Assembly: GCF_003112675.1 (NCBI RefSeq)
Contig: NZ_BFAY01000005.1
Coordinates: 124,001 to 188,000, forward strand
Source: Leptospira johnsonii
Lineage (GTDB): Bacteria > Spirochaetota > Leptospiria > Leptospirales > Leptospiraceae
Length of the DNA stretch: 64,000 nt
Direction of reading: 5' to 3'
Shown in pieces: positions 29,477 to 38,077 of the stretch. Below the pieces are notes generated by a model. That model saw nothing but the letters and a program-made list of their open reading frames with translations. It was not told where the DNA came from and made no database searches. The translations under genes and the position numbers were made by a program. How positions within the stretch are numbered: position 1 is the first letter of the stretch; each line of letters starts with the position of its first letter.

Positions 29477-30240
29477 GTGAGCTTGCCGCGAGAATTATTC
29501 CCTGCCTGGATATCAAAGACGGTAGGGTAGTTAAAGGAGTGAATTTCGTAAACCTTGTGGATGCGGGAGATCCTGTCGAGTCCGCAGTTGTTTATGAAAA
29601 AAATCTCGCGGACGAGTTATGCTTTTTGGATATCACAGCTTCCAGCGATAAAAGAGATATTCTAATCCATCTGGTGGAAGCAGTTGCAGAAAGGATCTTT
29701 ATTCCTTTTACGGTGGGCGGAGGAATTCGCACGTTAGATGATGTGAAAGCGGTTTTGGAGAAGGGAGCGGACAAGGTTTCTATCAATACAGCCGCTTTCC
29801 AAAATCCGGACCTTCTTCGAGCTGCTGCAGAAATTTACGGCTCCCAATGTATTGTATGTGCAGTGGATGTGAAATTCCATCCGGACAGACAAAGATACGA
29901 AGTATTCTTACACGGTGGAAGAACTGAAACGGGAAGAGACGCCTTAGATTGGGGACAAGAAGCCCAACAAAGAGGCGCTGGAGAGATCCTACTCACTTCG
30001 ATGGACAGGGACGGGACCAAAAAAGGATTCGATATCCAACTTCTAAAATTATTTTCTTCTAATTTAGAAATTCCTATTATTGCAAGCGGTGGTGCCGGAA
30101 ATCCGGAACATATGGTAGAAGCAATACTTAGAGGAAAGGCAGACGCAGTCCTCGCGGCGTCCATTTTTCACTTCGGAGAATTTACCATCCAAGAGACCAA
30201 GGAAAATATGAGAGAGATGGGAATTAAAGTCAGGCTCTAA
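29473..30240 (+). CDS. hisF: Imidazole glycerol phosphate synthase subunit HisF
   Basis: A 255-residue TIM-barrel cyclase subunit that uses ammonia from HisH to make imidazole glycerol phosphate. Catalytic Asp residues are in [14 protein letters not shown] and [14 protein letters not shown]; phosphate loops are FTVGGGIRT and IIASGGAGN. Length is standard. It starts in an ATGA overlap with gatA and ends the ten-gene string. Confidence 0.97.
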   Translation: MSELAARIIPCLDIKDGRVVKGVNFVNLVDAGDPVESAVVYEKNLADELCFLDITASSDKRDILIHLVEAVAERIFIPFTVGGGIRTLDDVKAVLEKGADKVSINTAAFQNPDLLRAAAEIYGSQCIVCAVDVKFHPDRQRYEVFLHGGRTETGRDALDWGQEAQQRGAGEILLTSMDRDGTKKGFDIQLLKLFSSNLEIPIIASGGAGNPEHMVEAILRGKADAVLAASIFHFGEFTIQETKENMREMGIKVRL

Positions 30241-30494
30241 GTCTAACTAGTATGCGGAATCCTGAATCTACATTCCTCTCTTAGAGTGCATAAATCGCAC
30301 TTGCTACTTTAGAAAATTTCTGATATAGCGCTGGAAGGCAAATCTCCCACGGGCCTCTCCCCGCCACCCAAAATTCGGGCGGGGGCAGTTCAACTTGTTG
30401 GAATTCCAACATCTACAAAACAAAATCTTTATTTCTCAGCGGCTTCACGCCGGCTAAGAAAAATTGAGTTATCTAACAGAAGACTGTCTTCCGT
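30241..30494. repeat. Structured intergenic block with GC hairpin, palindrome and imperfect hairpin
   Basis: This 254-base gap between convergent hisF and the lipase-like gene has no plausible gene. It holds a 7-bp GC stem (CCCCGCC at 30359-30365 with GGCGGGG at 30378-30384), a perfect 16-base palindrome (TGTTGGAATTCCAACA, 30396-30411) and an imperfect hairpin at about 30432-30461. None has a clear U-tract. The combination looks like an interspersed intergenic repeat; I cannot test its copy number. Confidence 0.5.
30396..30411. repeat. Perfect 16-base palindrome
   Basis: TGTTGGAATTCCAACA is its own reverse complement. A related near-palindrome lies at 31711-31728 on the other side of the lipase-like gene, and a third at 21690. 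It could be a repeat element or a dimeric regulator site. Confidence 0.6.
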
Positions 30495-31670
30495 CTATAA
30501 CCCGCTCACAATCGTGAAGACTTCGTTGAACACATTGTCAAAATGTGTTTTCACTTTAGTGAGTCCTCCGCCTGTTCCACCTTCATTCCTAAAAGACATT
30601 TGGGAATGGTCCATATCGCTAACAGTGTGCTCTGTACCTGCTCTACTATTTAAAAGACCAGAAGCCAAAGGCACAATCCCATCAGAACTAGCAAATACGG
30701 GGTTTCCATTCGTGATTACAGTACAAGCGGCTTGGTAGGTGGCCGCATGGTCAGTTCCACCACAATTTCCGGCGCCCATGTTTCCTGCATACACGGTTGT
30801 TATGGAGTCCTTAGAAGTATTTGCGATGATTGTTTCTAAGAAGAAGTTAAAAGCCTGGTTGGTCCCATCCACGATTGTAGGAGAAATAGGATCCACACCT
30901 GCACTGATCCCGTTTGTATATGCAAGTCCCTGTCCACCAGGAGTATCTGTCATAAACTTGATAATTGTCCCGATTGCGGTCAGATCCCCGGTGTATTGCG
31001 GAGAAGAGTAGGGAGATCCATAATAAGGAGTTCCTAAACTCACGATATGATCTATTACATTCTCAGTATTGTTTGCGTGTTGGATCGCTGCTCTGGAAAC
31101 AAGACCCCCCATGGAGTGAGCAACCACTACTACCTTATCCGAGGAATTGAACGCAGCGTTTAAGGAATCTATAAACCTTCTCCCATTCACTTCGATATAA
31201 TCCGAAGTTCTATAGGTAAAAACGTATATTTCAAAATTATCATATACACTTCCTGTGTAACTGCTGGGAGGAGTGGCATTGTCAGTCGTGAATGCGAGTC
31301 CCTGGTTCCAGGTGCCGAGTAGGTTTGCGACCTTTCTGTTAAAATCAGTCGGAGGATCAGTTTGTCTTTCCGCGAAATCCCAGCCGTGGATGAATACTAT
31401 TTTTGCTTTGGAATTATCTCTCTGGAAATAAGGATCTTGGAAATATAAAGGAGAAAGATTCTGAGGTTGGAGATTAGGGATCACAGTGGAAAACCTATAC
31501 AACGCATGGTTCTGCTCCGCAAAATAAGCAGATATGATATAATCCTTGATTTGATCCCCCAAAGATTTGCTGTCGGAAGGAGTGATCCTGTCTTGGAGGT
31601 AATCGCAGTTCCAGAAAGATAGAAGAGTGAAAAATAAAAACAAAGTTCGGAAAGATAAAAATCTTTTCAT
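30495..31670 (-). CDS. Lipase-like alpha/beta-hydrolase lipoprotein
   Basis: A 391-residue predicted lipoprotein esterase. I chose ATG 31670 because it opens a signal peptide (FRTLFLFFTLLSFWNC, Cys22); a longer in-frame extension to 31751 would run through the palindrome at 31711. The hydrolase fold shows the oxyanion HG motif (VFIHGWDF, about residue 95) and the nucleophile elbow VVVVAHSMGGLVSR (Ser186). Later segments include a conserved SLGTPYYGSP as in triacylglycerol lipases, and ASSDGIVPLASG with the likely Asp; a His in DMDHSQM is a candidate third catalytic residue. Envelope location and lipid substrate are inferred. It is a lone gene bracketed by palindromes. Confidence 0.85.
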   Translation of the reverse strand: MKRFLSFRTLFLFFTLLSFWNCDYLQDRITPSDSKSLGDQIKDYIISAYFAEQNHALYRFSTVIPNLQPQNLSPLYFQDPYFQRDNSKAKIVFIHGWDFAERQTDPPTDFNRKVANLLGTWNQGLAFTTDNATPPSSYTGSVYDNFEIYVFTYRTSDYIEVNGRRFIDSLNAAFNSSDKVVVVAHSMGGLVSRAAIQHANNTENVIDHIVSLGTPYYGSPYSSPQYTGDLTAIGTIIKFMTDTPGGQGLAYTNGISAGVDPISPTIVDGTNQAFNFFLETIIANTSKDSITTVYAGNMGAGNCGGTDHAATYQAACTVITNGNPVFASSDGIVPLASGLLNSRAGTEHTVSDMDHSQMSFRNEGGTGGGLTKVKTHFDNVFNEVFTIVSGL

Positions 31671-31710
31671 ATGCAAAGACCCAATACGATTTAAAATCAC
31701 ATGTGCGCTC

Positions 31711-31728
31711 TTGTAGGAGTTCCTACAA
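31711..31728. repeat. 18-base near-perfect palindrome upstream of the lipase-like gene
   Basis: TTGTAGGAGTTCCTACAA pairs at 16 of 18 positions (only the central GT breaks symmetry). It lies 41 bases upstream of the ATG at 31670, where a repressor could act. It shares the GTnGGAnTTCCnAC core with the palindrome at 30396. Confidence 0.6.
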
Positions 31729-31860
31729 CGCAACTGAATAACAGTTTGCACTACATGTTCTAGAAAGTTTGGGACTTGTCCTGAAAAACCGCAAGCTAGA
31801 ATTCGATCTAAATTCCAGGTTTCTATCGTAAGAGGAAGGAAATAAATGTTTGAGTAAGAT

Positions 31861-32604
31861 TTACTTCGGTCGGTTTTTCAAACGATCCAGCACAATCCCA
31901 GTGGCGACTGTCACATTTAAAGAAGAGATATGACCATGAAGTGGGATGCGGACAGTAAAATCCGATTTTTCCATAAGGATTTTTTTTAGACCTTCTCCTT
32001 CATTTCCCATTAGGATCACTAATTCTTCCCAAGCGGGAATCTTGGACCAATCTTCGATTCCTTTGTCGGATGTGGAAACCACCCAGAAATTTCGTTTTTG
32101 CAATTTTTCTAATATTTGCGCTAGGTTTCCAACTTTAAAAACATTTAAATAGGCAAGTGCGCCTGATGCCACTTTTTCTACCGTAGGAGTGATACCAGAG
32201 GAATCTCTTTCCGGGATTAGGACAGTTTCTACTCCGAAACATTCTGCCGTTCTTAAAATATTTCCCAGGTTACCAGGATCTTGGATACGATCCAAGACAA
32301 GGATCGGACCCTTACAGTTTTCTAAATGAGAATCGAATGACTTCTTATCACCTGAATGAAGTTGTATTCTAAGGGCAAGTACACCTTGGTGGTTCACACC
32401 AGGAGCCATTTTGTCTAACTTACTCGGAGAAGCCTCTTTGATGAGAAGTTTGCCTTCGAATTCGGAAAGAATTTCTTGGAGTTCTTTTTTGGCTCCGGAA
32501 GTCAGCCAAATTTCCTGGAAGGAAAGTTCGGAACCTTTTTCAAGATGTCGTTCCAGAATTTCTCGGATATTTCTTCTTCCGTAGATATAATCCTGGCGGC
32601 TCAT
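31861..32604 (-). CDS. rlmB: SpoU-family 23S rRNA 2'-O-methyltransferase (RlmB/TrmH-like)
   Basis: A 247-residue SPOUT methyltransferase. An N-terminal L30e-like substrate-binding region (about 1-90, IYGRRNIREILERHL) precedes the knotted catalytic domain with its three motifs: LDRIQDPGNLGNILRTAECFG, ILMGNEGEGL and IPLHGHISSLNVTVATGIVL. The knot and SAM pocket look complete. The exact target (G2251 of 23S rRNA for RlmB) is a family inference. It overlaps cysS by 4 bases (ATGA) and ends the folD unit. Confidence 0.9.
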   Translation of the reverse strand: MSRQDYIYGRRNIREILERHLEKGSELSFQEIWLTSGAKKELQEILSEFEGKLLIKEASPSKLDKMAPGVNHQGVLALRIQLHSGDKKSFDSHLENCKGPILVLDRIQDPGNLGNILRTAECFGVETVLIPERDSSGITPTVEKVASGALAYLNVFKVGNLAQILEKLQKRNFWVVSTSDKGIEDWSKIPAWEELVILMGNEGEGLKKILMEKSDFTVRIPLHGHISSLNVTVATGIVLDRLKNRPK

Positions 32605-34010
32605 CTTCTTTTCCAGCGAAGACCTTGTTTCGTGTCTTCGAGTATGATTCCTAACTCGTTCAATTTATCTCTAAGTCTGTCGGCTTCCGCAAAGTTTTTA
32701 TTTTTGCGAGCTTCTTGCCTTTGTCTGACGAGCTCGTCAATTTCTGAGTCTAAAACTTCTACCTTTCTTTCGAAACTTAAGACGCCCAAGATAGAATCTA
32801 TTTTATAAAATAATCTTAATCTTTTGATGATCTCATTTTCTTCAGGAGAATTTTGATCCAAGTATTGGTTCGAATCTTTTACCAATTCGAAAACGGAAGC
32901 AAGGAATTTAGAAATATTCAAGTCATCTGCCAGGCTATCCAAAAATTCATCCCATGACCCGATTTCCATGTTTGGTTTAGGTTGGAATGTTTTTCCTAAC
33001 TTGGATAATTCTTCTAATAATCGATTGATACAGTTTTGGATCTTAGAAACGGACTGTGCCGCTTCTTCTAATCTTTCTTTCGTAAAGTTTAATTTACTTC
33101 TATAATGTGCGGAGAGTAGAAGAAAACGGATATTACGAGGTTCTGCGCCTTCTTTTACCAAATCTCGAAGGGTGAAGAAGTTCCCCTTGGACTTGGCCAT
33201 CTTTTCGCCGTTTACGAGTAGATGTTCAGAATGAAGCCAATATTTTACGAAGGATTCTTCCGGATAAGCTCCTTCACTCTGAGCGATCTCATTTTCATGG
33301 TGGGGGAAGGTGAGATCCACACCTCCGGTATGGATGTCCACCCCGGATCCGTATACATCACGCACCATTGCAGAACATTCTAAATGCCATCCCGGTCTTC
33401 CTGAACCGATCTCAGTTTCCCAAGAAGGTTCTCCATCTTGTTTCGGGAATTTCCAAAGAACGAAGTCTCTTACATCGTCTTTGTCGTATTCGTCCGTGTC
33501 GTAGCGGGTTCCGGTTTTCATTCCGCTTACGTCTATTTTGGAAAGTTTTCCGTAATTTTTGAATTTAGAAATGGAATAATACAAACTTCCGTCTTTTTCA
33601 TAGACGAGTCCTTGGTTCTGCAGATGTTTAATGATCTCCACCATGGAAGGAATGGAATCTGTTGCCCTAGGATAATGTTCCAATTTTTGAATATTCAGAG
33701 ATTCTAAATCTTCTTGGAAAGCTTTTACCCAGGGTTCGGTAAATTCTCTGATCCCTTTGCCTTGGGCCAAGGATTCACGAATGATCTTATCATCAATATC
33801 AGTGATATTCATTGTCATATCCGGCTTATAACCGAACGCGACTAAGGCTCTTCTGAGAAGATCAACGAATAAGAATGCGCGCAAATTCCCTAAATGGGCG
33901 AAATTATAAACTGTGGGTCCGCAGGAATAAACTCTCACCCTGTCTGGAAATTCCGGACGGAATACTTCTTTGTTTCCGCTGAGAGAATTATGAAAACGGA
34001 TTTCTTTCAT
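32601..34010 (-). CDS. cysS: Cysteinyl-tRNA synthetase
   Basis: A 469-residue class I synthetase. YSCGPTVYNFAHLGNLR carries a zinc Cys and the HIGH-like motif; GRPGWHLECSAM and GVDLTFPHHENEIAQSE give the other zinc ligands; MAKSKGNF is the KMSKS loop. A C-terminal DALR-like helical region and anticodon domain follow (RQRQEARKNKNFAEADRLRD). It starts in an ATGA overlap with the upstream esterase-like gene. Confidence 0.97.
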   Translation of the reverse strand: MKEIRFHNSLSGNKEVFRPEFPDRVRVYSCGPTVYNFAHLGNLRAFLFVDLLRRALVAFGYKPDMTMNITDIDDKIIRESLAQGKGIREFTEPWVKAFQEDLESLNIQKLEHYPRATDSIPSMVEIIKHLQNQGLVYEKDGSLYYSISKFKNYGKLSKIDVSGMKTGTRYDTDEYDKDDVRDFVLWKFPKQDGEPSWETEIGSGRPGWHLECSAMVRDVYGSGVDIHTGGVDLTFPHHENEIAQSEGAYPEESFVKYWLHSEHLLVNGEKMAKSKGNFFTLRDLVKEGAEPRNIRFLLLSAHYRSKLNFTKERLEEAAQSVSKIQNCINRLLEELSKLGKTFQPKPNMEIGSWDEFLDSLADDLNISKFLASVFELVKDSNQYLDQNSPEENEIIKRLRLFYKIDSILGVLSFERKVEVLDSEIDELVRQRQEARKNKNFAEADRLRDKLNELGIILEDTKQGLRWKRR

Positions 34011-34972
34011 TCAGGGAATAGGATCTCTTTCGAGAATTCCAGATTGGCCAAATTCTGTTTGTCCCCTGCGACTCCTGCTTCGTTTCCTTCTGTAGGATAT
34101 ACCTGCATTCTTTTATCGCAGACCAAATGATTGAATAATGCGAATACTGATTTAGGATGAGAAACCTTATCTTCCATTCCGACGGATACCAAGGTAGGGA
34201 TCTTTATCTTTTTGGAAAAATTCAAACTATCAAAGTAAGAAAGATTCTTTTTCAACTGGGTTTTCTTGGATTTAGAATTGGAGATCTGTTCCGAAATTTC
34301 TTTGGACCAGCTGGTTCCTAATTTGAGTTGGGTGTCGTCCACATGACAAAAATTAGGAGTTTCTAATATAAGCGCTTTAACTCTGGGAGAATTGGCCGCT
34401 CCAAAAAGAGCCATAGAGGCTCCGATACCTTTTCCTGCTAGGATGATCTTATCTCCGTCGATACCGTCTGTGAGTCTTAAAAATTCGATGGTTCGGATTA
34501 CATCTAAGTAATTCGCTTTTAAGAAGAAGGATTCTTTCGCTTCCAAACCTTTTCTATAATACCCAGGAGTCCAATCCGGATCTGGGATCTCTCCTTCTTT
34601 TAAAACCGGACGAATGAGTTGAGTGCCGTGACCTCTTAGATCCAGAATGAGCTGCGCGACACCTGCTTCTGTCAGTCCCTTGATGACCTGGGGTCTGTCT
34701 TTTGCGTAATCGTGGAAATATACAAGGACCGGAAGATCCCCTCTTTTTCTGGGGATCACCAAACTACCGGTAAGCGTTGCGTTTCCATAAGATTGGAAAG
34801 AAATATCGTAGATAGTTTCTTTTAAAATGGTCCCTTTGAGCAGGGCCTTGGTTTGGTTTTTAACCGGAAACCCTTTGAGTTCTCGGATCGACTCCGCCCA
34901 AAAATCGTCCAAATCCGCGGGAGGTGAGAAGGGAGGATAAGTCTGGAAGCACTCGTCGAAACTGATAGCCAT
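34007..34972 (-). CDS. AXE1-type alpha/beta-hydrolase lacking catalytic Ser and His
   Basis: A 321-residue protein that aligns by eye along the acetyl xylan esterase (AXE1) fold: N-terminal FDECFQTYPPFSPPADLDDFW, LVYFHDYAKD, LDLRGHGTQ, DGDKIILAGKGIGASMALF and the C-terminal PTLVSVGMEDKVSHP. At the nucleophile elbow the family has GGSQGG; here it is GKGIGA, with Gly182 in the Ser place. The acid Asp268 remains, but the His of the usual GHE reads GNE (Asn297). I checked both codons in the DNA. It is probably not a serine esterase. It lies inside folD-cysS-rlmB with a 4-base overlap to cysS, so it is expressed with housekeeping genes. Confidence 0.85.
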   Translation of the reverse strand: MAISFDECFQTYPPFSPPADLDDFWAESIRELKGFPVKNQTKALLKGTILKETIYDISFQSYGNATLTGSLVIPRKRGDLPVLVYFHDYAKDRPQVIKGLTEAGVAQLILDLRGHGTQLIRPVLKEGEIPDPDWTPGYYRKGLEAKESFFLKANYLDVIRTIEFLRLTDGIDGDKIILAGKGIGASMALFGAANSPRVKALILETPNFCHVDDTQLKLGTSWSKEISEQISNSKSKKTQLKKNLSYFDSLNFSKKIKIPTLVSVGMEDKVSHPKSVFALFNHLVCDKRMQVYPTEGNEAGVAGDKQNLANLEFSKEILFPE

Positions 34973-34988
34973 CAGAGATACATCGTTT

Positions 34989-35843
34989 TCATTTCAACGG
35001 GGGTGTAAAGTGATCTTTTGCGGAATACAATGTCTGTAGAAGAAGGACTGAAATTGTCATAGGTCCTACACCACCGGGAACAGGAGTATAATGGGAGGAT
35101 TTTTCCCAGGCTTTAGAAATTTCGATATCTCCCACATTCCCAGGGTTATAACCAGCATCCAGTAATACTGCACCTGGTTTGATCCAATCCGCTTTGATAA
35201 ACTCAGGTTTTCCTACAGCACCCACAACGATATCCGCCTGGGCTACGATTTCCTCTAGATTTTTGGTCTTAGAATGACAAAGAGTAACAGTCGCATTCAT
35301 TTCTGTGAGAAGCATCGCCATCGGTTTTCCCAAAATAGGAGAACGTCCTACTACCACGGCTCTTTTTCCTGCAGGATCTATCCCGTATTCTTTGAGAAGA
35401 AGGACCATACCATACGGAGTACACGGAAGATAGGTTTCCACCCCCATGGACAATTTTCCGAATGATAATGTAGTAACTCCGTCCACATCCTTATTCAAAG
35501 AGATCCGATCGAATGCAGCTCTTTCGTCTATTTGGGGAGGAGTAGGGTGTTGCAAAAGAATACCATGAGTGTCCGGATCCGCGTTCAGACGATCGATCAC
35601 TGTGAGTAATTCTTCGGTGGTGGTAGTATCAGGAAGTTCTATTTTTTCGGAGATCATTCCCACCGCATGGCAGGACTTAACTTTCATATTTACGTAAGTG
35701 GCAGAAGCTGGATCATTCCCCACCAGGATCGTTGCGAGTTTCGGGGGCTTTTTCCCGGAAGCCGTGAGGGTCTTGATCTCTTCGGCGATAGAATCTTTTA
35801 TTTTTTGGGAAAGTTTTTTGCCATCCAGTAAAATCGCGGTCAT
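34989..35843 (-). CDS. folD: Methylenetetrahydrofolate dehydrogenase/cyclohydrolase
   Basis: A 284-residue bifunctional enzyme of one-carbon metabolism (5,10-methylene-THF to 10-formyl-THF). The catalytic Lys lies in SATYVNMKVKSCHAVG; GILLQHPTPPQI, KDVDGVT and CTPYGMV match the active-site segments; VVVGRSPILGKPMA is the NADP site; VPGGVGPMTISVLL is the C-terminal signature. It heads the minus-strand unit and is divergent from asnS over 80 bases. Confidence 0.97.
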   Translation of the reverse strand: MTAILLDGKKLSQKIKDSIAEEIKTLTASGKKPPKLATILVGNDPASATYVNMKVKSCHAVGMISEKIELPDTTTTEELLTVIDRLNADPDTHGILLQHPTPPQIDERAAFDRISLNKDVDGVTTLSFGKLSMGVETYLPCTPYGMVLLLKEYGIDPAGKRAVVVGRSPILGKPMAMLLTEMNATVTLCHSKTKNLEEIVAQADIVVGAVGKPEFIKADWIKPGAVLLDAGYNPGNVGDIEISKAWEKSSHYTPVPGGVGPMTISVLLLQTLYSAKDHFTPPLK

Positions 35844-35923
35844 GGGTTCAGGATTTAGCTTCCGGTCCCGATGTCATCCGAAAATAATCCTTTTCAGTCG
35901 GGTAGAATGCGTAAAATAGGATC

Positions 35924-37231
35924 ATGTCCGAAGTTTCCACTATTGATCTAAATCGTTTGCCGGAACATGTAAACCAGACTGTACGTATCCAAGGTTGGGT
36001 CCACGGTTTGAGAGGATCTAACGCCAGACAATTTTTAAGTCTGAGAAATTCAGGAAAAATCCTCCAGGTACTCGCAGAAAAAGAAATTTTAGGAGAAGAT
36101 CTATTTTCCGAGATCAAACACCTAAAACAGGAAACTTCGGTCGAGGTAATCGGCAAATTAGTAGAGAATGAAAAGTCTCCCATTGGATATGAACTGGTAC
36201 TTTCTTCTTATAAGAAGGTAGGAGAATCGGACAATTACCCGATCACCCCCAAAGAACACGGAATAGACTTCTTACTTTCCCAAAGACATTTATGGTTACG
36301 TTCCAGTAAGCAGCTCGCTATCATAAAAGTAAGAAGTGAACTTTCTTACCAGATTCGAAAGTATTTTCATACTAACCAATTCACTTTGATAGATACTCCG
36401 ATCCTTACTGGTTCCATAGGAGAATCCGCAGGAACACTATTCTCTACAGAATATTTCGACCTTGGTAATGCCTATCTTGCCCAAACAGGACAATTGTATT
36501 TGGAAACTGCGATATTCGCTCATAACAAAGTATATTGTTACGGCCCAACATTCAGAGCGGAAAAGAGTAAGACCAGAAGACATTTGACTGAATTCTGGAT
36601 GGTCGAGGCGGAAACCGCTTTCTTAACACATGCAGAAAATCTAATGTTACAGGAAAACTTTGTTAAGACTGTGATCCGAGAGACTGTGGCAGCCTGCGGT
36701 CCAGAACTAAAAGTCCTGGAAAGAGATCCTTCTACCTTATTGGATTATATTTCAAAACCGTTTGCATTGATAGATTATAAAGAAGCCTTGGAATACCTTC
36801 AATCCAAGGGAGAAGATATAGTCTGGGGAGACGATATCAATTCGGAAAGAGAACAGATGCTTTGCCAAAAATTCGGCGGACCGGTTTTCATTCAAAAATA
36901 TCCTAGAGAAGCAAAAGCATTCTATATGAAGGTTAACCCAGAGGATCCAAGAACGGTGCTTAACGCAGATCTGATCGCTCCGGACGGGGTGGGAGAGATC
37001 ATAGGCGGCTCCGAAAGGGAAGAAAGTTACGAAACTATCACTAAAAGGCTAGAAGAAGAAAAACTGCCTGTGGAATCTTATGAATGGTACTTGGAGCTTC
37101 GAAAATACGGCTCCGTTCCTCATTCAGGTTTCGGGCTTGGGACGGAAAGATTGATCGCTTGGATATGCGGCCTCCAGCATGTCAGGGAATGTATCCCTTT
37201 CCCTCGCATGATGGAAAGACTATATCCTTAG
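35924..37231 (+). CDS. asnS: Asparaginyl-tRNA synthetase
   Basis: A 435-residue class IIb synthetase. An OB-fold anticodon domain occupies about 1-110 (VRIQGWVHGLRGS). The catalytic core has motif 2 (YGPTFRAEKSKTRRHLTEFWMVEAE) and motif 3 (HSGFGLGTERLIAW). The EFWMVEAE and GEIIGGSEREE segments separate AsnRS from AspRS. Length is normal. Asn-tRNA can be made directly, so the Gat amidotransferase is probably needed for Gln-tRNA. Confidence 0.97.
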   Translation: MSEVSTIDLNRLPEHVNQTVRIQGWVHGLRGSNARQFLSLRNSGKILQVLAEKEILGEDLFSEIKHLKQETSVEVIGKLVENEKSPIGYELVLSSYKKVGESDNYPITPKEHGIDFLLSQRHLWLRSSKQLAIIKVRSELSYQIRKYFHTNQFTLIDTPILTGSIGESAGTLFSTEYFDLGNAYLAQTGQLYLETAIFAHNKVYCYGPTFRAEKSKTRRHLTEFWMVEAETAFLTHAENLMLQENFVKTVIRETVAACGPELKVLERDPSTLLDYISKPFALIDYKEALEYLQSKGEDIVWGDDINSEREQMLCQKFGGPVFIQKYPREAKAFYMKVNPEDPRTVLNADLIAPDGVGEIIGGSEREESYETITKRLEEEKLPVESYEWYLELRKYGSVPHSGFGLGTERLIAWICGLQHVRECIPFPRMMERLYP

Positions 37232-37288
37232 GTAAAAAAAATCGCAGAAAAAAGCACGATTGGTCGATACCAAAAATAGAGGTATCGT

Positions 37289-38077
37289 ATGGCTAAAAGT
37301 TCCGCCCTTTCCACACAGCTTTCTTTGGAAGAGTCCGCTTGGGAACTCTTTGAAACGGGAGCTTACGAGGAAGTATCTAAACTAGCGGAGAAGAATGCGA
37401 AAAACGTATTCTTAAATCATTTAAGAGCGGTTTGCGAATTCGAAACGGAAACAAATACTGCCAATAATTTTCCTTTAGAAGGAAAAACGGTCCTAACCCC
37501 TTTGCTTGGCGCGTATCTGCATAAAGCCAAGGGTAATTCAAAAGAGGCCGCGGTATTATTCCATGAATACTTCAAAGCATCTTCCAGTCCCGTATCCTAT
37601 TCTATCTTAACCACAGGGATCAAGGCATGCGAAGAAGTGGGAGCCCACAAAGCGTGTGCGGATCTCATTCAAAGATACAAGGCCCTCTGGTCCGATGGAT
37701 ATTTTGCTAAACTGGAATTTTTCTCTTTATATCATTTGAGAAAATTCGAAGAAGCTCTCAAAACATTTAAAGAAAATTCTGAAAGTTTAAAAGAAGACAG
37801 AGACGTTCTTGCAGCTTTAGGATTATGTTTTGTTCATATAGGAAAATTCGAAGAAGCTTGTAATATCCTGGAAAAACTTCCCGGCGCGGGCGAGATCCCT
37901 TCTTACGAAGATAAGGTAACTGAGTATTCCGATAGGATCAAAAGTATCCCGAAATATGAGGCGAGAAAAAAAGAACTTTCCAGGACCGAACTTTTGGATC
38001 TGGGATATGCTTATTTATTCTCCGAGTCTTATAAAAAAGCTGAAGAGGTATTTACTTCTCTCGTTTTCCAAGAATAA
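37289..38077 (+). CDS. TPR-like helical repeat protein
   Basis: A 262-residue soluble protein without signal peptide. Helical pairs recur through the chain (AWELFETGAYEEVSKLA, KLEFFSLYHLRKFEEALKTF, ALGLCFVHIGKFEEACNIL, LGYAYLFSESYKKAEEVF), spaced like tetratricopeptide repeats. Such proteins are protein-interaction scaffolds; the partner is unknown. It follows asnS by 57 bases and its 3' end overlaps the convergent secreted-protein gene by 26 bases. Confidence 0.85.
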   Translation: MAKSSALSTQLSLEESAWELFETGAYEEVSKLAEKNAKNVFLNHLRAVCEFETETNTANNFPLEGKTVLTPLLGAYLHKAKGNSKEAAVLFHEYFKASSSPVSYSILTTGIKACEEVGAHKACADLIQRYKALWSDGYFAKLEFFSLYHLRKFEEALKTFKENSESLKEDRDVLAALGLCFVHIGKFEEACNILEKLPGAGEIPSYEDKVTEYSDRIKSIPKYEARKKELSRTELLDLGYAYLFSESYKKAEEVFTSLVFQE

